From Deltaproteobacteria bacterium CG_4_9_14_3_um_filter_63_12 (GTDB lineage: Bacteria; Myxococcota_A; Bradymonadia; UBA4248; UM-FILTER-63-12): a stretch of 37,918 bases of DNA. The DNA lies in assembly GCA_002789955.1 (NCBI GenBank), contig PFUG01000010.1, positions 1 through 37,918 of the forward strand, written 5' to 3'. How positions within the stretch are numbered: the stretch's first letter is position 1; every line of letters begins with the position of its first letter. Both the position numbers and the translations under genes were made by a program. This document shows positions 32,424 to 37,918 of the stretch, one piece after another. The notes below the pieces were generated by a model that was given only the letters and a program-made list of their open reading frames with translations, searched no databases and was not told the origin of the DNA.

Positions 32424-34414
32424 CAGAGCTCTCGGGCAACCAGATAGCCGGCCTCGATGGCTTCGGGGATCTTCGCCACCCTGGCGCAGTCGCCAATGGA
32501 GACGACGGTCTTGTTGGCGATGCCGGCGAGGGCTTGGGAGAGGCGGTTGTCGGCCTTCGAGCCCAACGAGAGCACGACGCTATCGGCCTCCAGCGTGAAC
32601 GGCTGGCCGTCTTTGCCTTCGCACACCACGCCGTCGTCGGTGATGGCGAGGACTTTGGTGTGGGTGTGGGACTGGACGCCCCACTTCTTCATCTTGGCGG
32701 AGACGATCCAGCGGCGCGAGCCTAGGTCTTTGGCCAGCTTGGGCATCATCTCGACGACGGTCACCTGCTTGCTGCCTTTGTAGAGGAGCGCCTCGATTAC
32801 CTCGGGAGACTCGGAATCCCAGAGTGTGTGGAAGTACAGCTCTTCGGGGGAGAGGCAACCGACCTGCGCCAGCCAGACCGCCATCTCGCAGCCCACCGAG
32901 CCACCACCTACGATCACGACGCGCTCGCCGACGCCCACCTTGTCGCGGAGCACGTCCCATGCTTGCACGACCTCGGGTCGGTCGGCGCCGGGAATGGGGA
33001 TGTTGAGAGGGCTGGCGCCGGTGGCCACGACGACGACGTCAAAGTCGGACCGCTCGACCTGCTCGCGGCTCACTTCGTGGTTGAGGTGGACCGCGATCTC
33101 GTGCATGCGCAGCTGATTGGCGTAGTAGCGCAGCAGCGTGGGGAACTCGGGCTTGTCGGTGGGCTCGGCGGCCCAGACGACCTGGCCTCCGAGGACGTCG
33201 GCCTTCTCGAAGAGCTCGACGTGGTGTCCGCGCAGCTTGGCGGTCAGCGCGGCCTCGAGGCCGGCGACGCCGGCCCCGACGACCATGACGCGACGTGGGC
33301 TGGCGGCGGGCTCGAGCTCGCGTTTGCCTTCGAAGCCGGCGCGGGGGTTCACCATGCAGCCGACGGGCTTCATCTTCATGACGCGGTCGAAGCAGACCTG
33401 GTTGCAGGCCGTGCAGGGACGGATGTCGTCGAAGTGTCCAGCGCGCGCTTTGTTGGGGAGGTCTGGGTCGGCGATGAGCGGCCGCCCCATGCAGATGAGG
33501 TCCGCGAAGCCATTGAGCAAGAAGCGCTCGGCGAGAGCTGAGTTGTTGATGCGGTTCGAGGCGGCGACCGGGATGCTGACCGCCTCCTTGATGCCGCGGG
33601 CCAAGTAGTGGAAGGCGCCGCGCGGCAAGTCGGAGGAGAGCTGTGGAACGCTGCACTCGTGCCAGCCGCCGGTGACGTTGATGAGGTCGACGAAGCGCTC
33701 GACCTGGCTGGCGAAGAGGGCGGATTCCTTGTTGGTGTGGGAGCCTGGGACGAAGTCGTTGCCGGCGAGTCGGATGCCGACTGGGTAGTCGGGCCCGACG
33801 CTCTCGCGGACGGCGGCCAGGACCTCGAGTCCGAAGCGCATGCGGTTCTCGAGGCCGCCGCCGTATTGGTCGGTGCGCTTGTTGATGACGGGGGAGAGAA
33901 ATTGGCAGATGAGGTAGCCAGCCGAGCCGATGACCTCGACCATGTCGAAGCCGGCCTGCTTGGCGCGCAGCGCGGCGCTGGCGAAGCTGTCGATGGCGTC
34001 CTGGAGCTCTTGGGCGCTCATCTCATGGCAAGGCTCGCGGGTGAAGTTCGAGACGTGGGCAGTGGCCGAGCGGGCCTCGACGCCTGTGCCCATGCGGTGC
34101 GAGTAGGCGCCGGCGTCGTAGAGTTGAGCGCCGAGGAGGCCGCCCACGTCGTGCACGGCGCCAGTCAGTCGCCGCAGGCCGGGCAAGTAATCGTCCGACT
34201 TGAGCTGGGGCATGGTGAAGGGGCCACCGGCCTGGCAAGTCGGCATGCCACCGACGATGGCCAAACCGACGCCGCCCTTGGCGCGAGCCACGTAAAAGTT
34301 GACGAGCTGGTCGGAGACCTTGCCGTCCATGGTGTAGTTCAAGTGCATGGCCGGCATGACGATGCGGTTTGGGAGCTCGAGAGAGCCGATGCGAATGGGT
34401 TCGAAGAGCTTCAT
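32423..34414 (-). CDS. 2,4-dienoyl-CoA-reductase-type NADH:flavin oxidoreductase
   Basis: 663 residues, the size of FadH (672 in E. coli). Residues 1-325 form an Old-Yellow-Enzyme TIM barrel with FMN (LFEPIRIGSLELPNRIVMPA; GYLICQFLSPVINKRTDQYG; GGWHECSVPQ with the His expected in the active site). About 330-355 has the 4Fe-4S cysteines CTACNQVCFDRV and GCMVNP. About 370-660 has FAD- and NAD-binding Rossmann parts (RRVMVVGAGVAGLEAAL and ERVVIVGGGSVGCEMAVWL). Such enzymes reduce 2,4-dienoyl-CoA or similar enones by passing electrons from NAD(P)H through FAD, FeS and FMN. The start ATG 34414 has GGGGGA ahead. Coupled by TGATG to the UPF0104 gene. The true substrate could be another enone or amine. 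Confidence 0.93.
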   Translation of the reverse strand: MKLFEPIRIGSLELPNRIVMPAMHLNYTMDGKVSDQLVNFYVARAKGGVGLAIVGGMPTCQAGGPFTMPQLKSDDYLPGLRRLTGAVHDVGGLLGAQLYDAGAYSHRMGTGVEARSATAHVSNFTREPCHEMSAQELQDAIDSFASAALRAKQAGFDMVEVIGSAGYLICQFLSPVINKRTDQYGGGLENRMRFGLEVLAAVRESVGPDYPVGIRLAGNDFVPGSHTNKESALFASQVERFVDLINVTGGWHECSVPQLSSDLPRGAFHYLARGIKEAVSIPVAASNRINNSALAERFLLNGFADLICMGRPLIADPDLPNKARAGHFDDIRPCTACNQVCFDRVMKMKPVGCMVNPRAGFEGKRELEPAASPRRVMVVGAGVAGLEAALTAKLRGHHVELFEKADVLGGQVVWAAEPTDKPEFPTLLRYYANQLRMHEIAVHLNHEVSREQVERSDFDVVVVATGASPLNIPIPGADRPEVVQAWDVLRDKVGVGERVVIVGGGSVGCEMAVWLAQVGCLSPEELYFHTLWDSESPEVIEALLYKGSKQVTVVEMMPKLAKDLGSRRWIVSAKMKKWGVQSHTHTKVLAITDDGVVCEGKDGQPFTLEADSVVLSLGSKADNRLSQALAGIANKTVVSIGDCARVAKIPEAIEAGYLVAREL

Positions 34415-34528
34415 GCAATCCCCCGAAGTCGTGGTCTTCGTTATGTGTGGTCAGGCGCAGCGCAACAAGGACGCGGGCAGACTAGTGAAGTCGGTGTGCC
34501 TTGTCACGGAAGCGTTCGGCAAAGCCGC

Positions 34529-36325
34529 TCAGCGCCAGGTGATTTCTAAGGAGCGAGGCGAGCGGAGGACTCCGTCGTCGGTGAAGCAGACCCTCTCGAT
34601 AGTCGCTCCCTTTGGCGCGTCCTCGGAAGCGGGTTGGCAGCAGCCATCGGCCTCGCAGCGCATCTCTTTGGCCAAAGTGAGGTGATGTAAGGGGTCGGGG
34701 CCACCCGCGTCACGAAGCGACTGGGCGGCGCTCAGATGGTCCTCGACGTTCTTGTGCCCGAGCAGCGACGAGAAGTCTGGACAGGGCCCATTGGCACAGC
34801 GGATCGCGATGTCCAACCCGCGGGGTGCATCTTCGGAGGTCAGCTCGAGCGTCGGTGCGAACCTCTCGCGGTACGCCTCAAGCAGCGCCAAGGTGGGTGC
34901 GCCAGCCGGAAACACGGCGCTCTCGGCGCCGGCTACCCGCTTGAGCAGTTGTCCTTCCGAGACCACAAAGATGGCTCCCCCGCTCTCCACGCGGGTGGTC
35001 TCGCGCGGCAAGAGCTGGCGGTCTCCGAGGGGCTCCCACGTCGTGCCCCCATTTTCGGTCGCCCAGTTCTTGTCGCCGCGGGACACGACGAGGTGCTCGA
35101 TGGAACCGTCGGTTCGGGCCAGCTTCTCGACGCCATACCCCTCATCTCCCGCGCCCTCCTCGAGTTCTTCGGGTAAGGGGACGAGGCGCCAGCTCGTGCC
35201 GCCATCAAACGTGACAGAGACCGTCCCTCCAGAGGACACCGCATCGTTTGAGCAGCGCGCAGTCAGCACGACCAAGTGCCCAGGCCGCTCGGCGTCGACG
35301 AGGAGGTCGACGATGGCGTTGTGGTCTGGGTGCGTTTCGTCGGCGCTCTCCACATTGATGCGTCGCGGTGCCCAGCTGCGTGCCCCGTCGTCCGAACGCC
35401 AGACCACTCCAGGCGTCGAGCGGGTCTCCACGCCGGGTTCCTTGCACCAGCCGGCGTCGCCAAGCCACAGGGTGCCCTCGGAGTCCGCGGCGACCACGGC
35501 GAGCCCGTGGACCGCCCTGAGCCCAGGCCCGACGTCGCTCAGGGGGGTCTCTGGAAACGGGTCGACCTGCACGCGCAGCTCGACGCCGGTCCAGTCGGAC
35601 TCATAGCCGCACGGGCCGCCACGGTGGATGACCAGCTCGCGGCCCTCGTGCACCAGGCCGACGACAAAGTCGTCGGCCGGCTGCCCCTCGCCGCCCCAGC
35701 AGTTCGCGGGCTCGAGGATGGGAGCGCGTGTCACGGGGCGGCTCTCCAGCGTCGACAGGTCGAGGAGTGCGGCGCCGTCCGGGCCTGTGTAGTAGAGACC
35801 CTTGTGGTCCTCGGTGGGCACCGCGAACGCGAAGTCGCTGCCCTCTTGTTGGAGCATCAACTCGGGCTTAGGGTCAGTGCAGCGCGTCTTCCAAAGGCGA
35901 CCATCTCTCGGCTCGCCGAGCCAACGCAGAGGATCGGCGAAAACCGCAAAGAGCACCTCGTCACCGGAGTTGGGGGAGTAGGGCCACACGGCGAGCGAGG
36001 GGAAAACCTCGAACTCCTCGGCCTCGACGTCGAGGGTCAGGCCCATGGTGAGCGAAACCGTGGCGTCGCCGATCTTCAGTGTATCGGGCCCAGTGAGGGT
36101 GACGGTGCAGGCTGCCGCAGGTACCCGCGTTGGCGCCTCAGGAGCAGACGTCGTGGCGTCTCCCGGTTGAAGTGTGACCACCTTCTCCTCGGGGAGGGCC
36201 TTGGTGGTGCATGAGACGGCCAAGAGCAGCGCAGCGCAGGTGGCAAACCACCGAAAGCGACGGCTCGATTCAGGCAGCCGAATTGGGCGTCGCAATGTGA
36301 GTCGATCTCCCCGTATTTCCCACAT
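34529..36325 (-). CDS. Lipoprotein with Asp-box (BNR) beta-propeller repeats
   Basis: 598 residues. The front has a basic stretch then WFATCAALLLAVSCTTK, a lipoprotein signal peptide with lipobox AVSC, so it is envelope-anchored. After a Thr/Pro/Ala linker, the body carries Asp-box motifs (SxDxGxxW): WRSDDGARSWAP, TFDGGTSWRL, TENGGTTWEP, typical of sialidase-type or photosystem-assembly-type propellers. The C-terminal part has several Cys (IRCANGPCPD, MRCEADGCCQP) likely in disulfides. No sialidase active-site Arg triad or Asp was identified, so a binding or sorting role is as likely as enzymatic. ATG 36325 is chosen, with a TTG at 36295 as alternative; both have weak ribosome-binding sites. 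The frame runs open to 37441, but that part only mirrors the beta-barrel gene. Confidence 0.85.
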   Translation of the reverse strand: MWEIRGDRLTLRRPIRLPESSRRFRWFATCAALLLAVSCTTKALPEEKVVTLQPGDATTSAPEAPTRVPAAACTVTLTGPDTLKIGDATVSLTMGLTLDVEAEEFEVFPSLAVWPYSPNSGDEVLFAVFADPLRWLGEPRDGRLWKTRCTDPKPELMLQQEGSDFAFAVPTEDHKGLYYTGPDGAALLDLSTLESRPVTRAPILEPANCWGGEGQPADDFVVGLVHEGRELVIHRGGPCGYESDWTGVELRVQVDPFPETPLSDVGPGLRAVHGLAVVAADSEGTLWLGDAGWCKEPGVETRSTPGVVWRSDDGARSWAPRRINVESADETHPDHNAIVDLLVDAERPGHLVVLTARCSNDAVSSGGTVSVTFDGGTSWRLVPLPEELEEGAGDEGYGVEKLARTDGSIEHLVVSRGDKNWATENGGTTWEPLGDRQLLPRETTRVESGGAIFVVSEGQLLKRVAGAESAVFPAGAPTLALLEAYRERFAPTLELTSEDAPRGLDIAIRCANGPCPDFSSLLGHKNVEDHLSAAQSLRDAGGPDPLHHLTLAKEMRCEADGCCQPASEDAPKGATIERVCFTDDGVLRSPRSLEITWR

Positions 36326-36341
36326 CTTCGTGCAGCCTGTA

Positions 36342-36351
36342 TTTTGCAAAA
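36342..36351. promoter_or_regulatory. Palindrome TTTTGCAAAA in the divergent promoter region
   Basis: A perfect 10-bp palindrome 17 bp before the lipoprotein ATG and about 86 bp before the beta-barrel GTG, in the AT-richest part of this 111-bp gap. It could be a regulator site acting on both genes. No clear -35/-10 pair was found beside it. Confidence 0.35.
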
Positions 36352-36421
36352 ACTTTGTGTTAGCGGTGCGTCGATTTCGGCGATGGTGTCGGAGTCGACC
36401 CTGGATCAGGATGATCATCTC

Positions 36422-36430
36422 AAGGAGGTT
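36422..36430 (+). promoter_or_regulatory. Near-perfect Shine-Dalgarno site that decides the beta-barrel start
   Basis: AAGGAGGTT (36422-36430) lies 8 nt (from GGAGG) before GTG 36437. It is the strongest ribosome-binding site in the window and fixes the start just before a clean signal peptide, ruling out the upstream in-frame codons. Confidence 0.8.
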
Positions 36431-36436
36431 GAAGCC

Positions 36437-37342
36437 GTGAAACGTACACTTCTTTTGGTCTTGTTTGCAATTCTGCTTGCCGCCCCCTCGACCCTCTTCG
36501 CGCAGGAAGCGGATGCTCACAAGGGTGAAGCGGGCGCGACTTTGACCCTTGCCTTCGACACATTGGGAGAAGCCCCTGCAGAGTCTTCCGTCACGCACTT
36601 CTCCGTGCTGCTCGACGCCATGTACAAAGTGATGCCCCAGGTCATCGTGAGCGTTGACTTCGGGTTCACGAACACCTCGGTTGCCCCTGACCAAGGCGAC
36701 AGCCAAAGCGATTTCTCCATCAGTAACCCAGTCATTGGTGGTCATTACATTTTCATGGATAACGCTGGAATGCTGGCGCATGCCGGCCTCGAGATCGCGA
36801 TCCCAGTCGTATCGGTTCCGGATGGCACAACTGTTCAAGACCAAATCGACGCAGCAGCGCGTGAAATCAACTTGGGATATGCCTCGGGTGCTCGCGGCCG
36901 CTTTGGCGAATACATGTGGATTCCTGACTTCCTCTCCATCATCGTCCCAGTAGGTGCCGAGATGCATTTTGCGTCGGGTCTCAACGCCGGCGGTGAGCTC
37001 TCCTTTGTTTACGGGATCTATACTGGAGAGACTCTCGAAGTAGCCGGTATCGACTTGACTCCCGAGAACGAGGCCGACCTCGAGCTCGCCCTGGACGTCT
37101 CCTTCGAGGCCGGAATGGTGGAGCCAGGTTTGCGCTACACCCTCGTTGCGCGTCTGACCGCTGAGGACACTGAGAACGCCGCCCAGATGGCCATCGAGCC
37201 TTTCGTCAAGGCCAAGTTTGGTCCCGGCTTTGGTCGCCTCGGCTTCCTGATGAGCCTCGACAAGCCTCTCGGCTTTGCCTTTGGCAGCGAGCCTGACAAG
37301 GGCATCTGGGCCATCAACATCGGTGGCGGCGCGAACTTCTAA
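36437..37342 (+). CDS. Outer-membrane beta-barrel protein
   Basis: 301 residues. Signal peptide MKRTLLLVLFAILLAAPSTLFA with cut after LFA. The mature chain alternates short amphipathic strands with Asp/Gly/Glu turns: ATLTLAFDTLG, THFSVLLDAMYKVMPQVIVS, VDFGFTNTSVAP, VIGGHYIFMDN, MLAHAGLEIAIPVVSVP, and it ends in WAINIGGGANF, whose terminal Phe is the classic outer-membrane barrel C-terminus recognised by the BAM complex. No pore specificity can be read. The start GTG 36437 is set by an excellent ribosome-binding site. Codon use is less GC-biased than neighbours and the gene has a strong terminator, both hints of high expression. It is divergent from the Asp-box lipoprotein gene, sharing a 111-bp regulatory gap. 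Confidence 0.9.
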   Translation: MKRTLLLVLFAILLAAPSTLFAQEADAHKGEAGATLTLAFDTLGEAPAESSVTHFSVLLDAMYKVMPQVIVSVDFGFTNTSVAPDQGDSQSDFSISNPVIGGHYIFMDNAGMLAHAGLEIAIPVVSVPDGTTVQDQIDAAAREINLGYASGARGRFGEYMWIPDFLSIIVPVGAEMHFASGLNAGGELSFVYGIYTGETLEVAGIDLTPENEADLELALDVSFEAGMVEPGLRYTLVARLTAEDTENAAQMAIEPFVKAKFGPGFGRLGFLMSLDKPLGFAFGSEPDKGIWAINIGGGANF

Positions 37343-37363
37343 GTCTCGCCTGTGACAGTTCCC

Positions 37364-37397
37364 CAAAGGGCCGGCGTCATTGGACGCCGGCCCTTTG
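37364..37397 (+). terminator. Intrinsic terminator of the beta-barrel gene
   Basis: Arms 37364-37378 and 37383-37397 pair perfectly over 15 bp, with the 4-nt loop ATTG; the right arm ends CCCTTTG and a short T-containing stretch follows. It is 21 bp after the stop codon. Confidence 0.88.
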
Positions 37398-37425
37398 TCG
37401 TTTGGCACGCTCCACGCCTCGCCGC

Positions 37426-37454
37426 TTGACCTTGGGAGCAACGCTCACTACAGA
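37426..37454 (+). promoter_or_regulatory. Candidate promoter for the SCP2-like gene
   Basis: TTGACC (37426-37431), 17-nt spacer, TACAGA (37449-37454); the start ATG is 44 bp further. A sigma54-like alternative lies at 37403-37417, where TGGCACG is followed by GC at the correct GG-N10-GC distance, though the rest of the -12 element does not match. Confidence 0.35.
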
Positions 37455-37497
37455 GCAGCGATTCACTTGTTCGTTCCTCCTTCGCCGTGGGCGTCCA

Positions 37498-37878
37498 ATG
37501 AACCTCGTAGAGATCGTGGATCGCGATCGGATGAACCTCCTCGGGCTCATCTTGGCCTCTCTCCTCGAGCGCAACCTCGTCTCGCCGCAGCGCCGCAAGC
37601 TTCTGGACAAGACCACTGGCATTGTGGTCGTACGCGCCGGTGAGATGCAGGTGACTGCAACGTTCGCCGAAGGACGTGTCAGCCTCACTCGGGGGTACCA
37701 CGAGAACGCCAACGCCACCCTCACGGGTCCGCTGGACGCCCTGACCCACCTGGCCCTCGGGCAGGGTCTGGTCAAACAGTTCTTCCGCCTCGACTTGGGC
37801 GGGAATCTCTTCCTCTTGTTGAAGGTGTGGCGCCTGATGTTGGTGTCCCCCCTCCCCCCAGCCCCCCATAGGCTTTAA
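37498..37878 (+). CDS. Small SCP2-like protein
   Basis: 126 residues. After a helix (MNLVEIVDRDRMNLLGLILA), the sequence GIVVVRAGEMQVTATFAEGR, then VSLTRGYHENANATLTGPLD and ALTHLALGQGLVKQFFRLDL have the order of the SCP2 sterol-carrier-type fold: a beta-sheet ending in a hydrophobic tunnel, with the ATLTGPLDALTHLALG loop as marker. Members bind lipids or acyl-CoA. No signal peptide, so cytoplasmic. ATG 37498 is chosen as the domain starts there; upstream in-frame sequence has no domain character. Ribosome-binding site is weak. It lies after a strong terminator and thus is its own transcript unit. Confidence 0.72.
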   Translation: MNLVEIVDRDRMNLLGLILASLLERNLVSPQRRKLLDKTTGIVVVRAGEMQVTATFAEGRVSLTRGYHENANATLTGPLDALTHLALGQGLVKQFFRLDLGGNLFLLLKVWRLMLVSPLPPAPHRL

Positions 37879-37918
37879 CTTATGATTGTAATTTCAGTCC
37901 GCGCCTGCTATTGTTGAG

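Noticed and set aside
36326-37441. Upstream extension of the Asp-box lipoprotein frame to 970 codons
   Set aside because: The lipoprotein signal peptide starts near 36325, and the extension only mirrors the beta-barrel gene on the other strand.
1-37918. tRNA, rRNA, CRISPR array, insertion sequence, phage genes
   Set aside because: No tRNA T-loop motif with matching stems, no regular repeat-spacer pattern, no transposase or integrase motif was found by eye in any intergenic region.

Overview
This window is GC-rich and densely packed with genes on both strands. The gene families point to a Myxococcota-like (deltaproteobacterial, possibly Bradymonadia) chromosome: a DUF4157 protein, DUF4388/PATAN plus TPR proteins, a protein-kinase-like receptor with PEGA domain, a TIGR02147 regulator beside a lipoprotein, PilZ, and many lipoproteins. 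The lineage is inferred from gene content only. No tRNA, rRNA, CRISPR array, transposase or phage gene was seen.

Layout. 1-2117: C-terminal part of an RND efflux pump with an unusual hydrophobic insert. 2349-5264 (+): Ffh, a B-box/YIP1-like membrane protein overlapping it, and a small CxxC zinc-ribbon-like protein. A 23-bp-arm palindrome ends this unit against the convergent block. 5453-14472 (-): three genes in the order pseudokinase/beta-propeller/PEGA membrane protein, TolB-like/TPR protein, and a large coiled-coil protein ending in a DUF4157 HELVH metallopeptidase-like domain. This is the best candidate for an undescribed system. 14657-15097 (-): PilZ protein.

15443-19010 (+): thiolase, a LeuA-like DRE-TIM metallolyase, YhbY, and a Sua5/YciO/YrdC protein, i.e. 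metabolism plus translation. 19051-25127 (-): a DsbA/HCCA-isomerase fusion protein, a Sel1-repeat lipoprotein, a lipoprotein with a parallel-beta-helix look, and a TIGR02147 regulator overlapping a TDVGNP lipoprotein gene. 25458-26644 (-): a secreted Cys-repeat protein overlapping a membrane protein with a winged-helix-like tail. 27007-29619 (+): receiver-like/PATAN/J-like/TPR protein. 29812-31356 (+): POT-family transporter whose stop overlaps the convergent stop of a UPF0104/LPG-synthase-type membrane protein, itself coupled to a 2,4-dienoyl-CoA-reductase-type flavoenzyme. 34529-36325 (-): Asp-box lipoprotein, divergent from an outer-membrane beta-barrel protein (36437-37342) that ends in a clear terminator. 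37498-37878 (+): a small SCP2-like protein.

Two imperfect copies of a 55-bp element (15157-15211 and 26816-26870, opposite orientation, 48/55 identical by eye) lie in two separate divergent intergenic regions and suggest a dispersed repeat family. All functional calls rest on reading motifs by eye; no database search was run.
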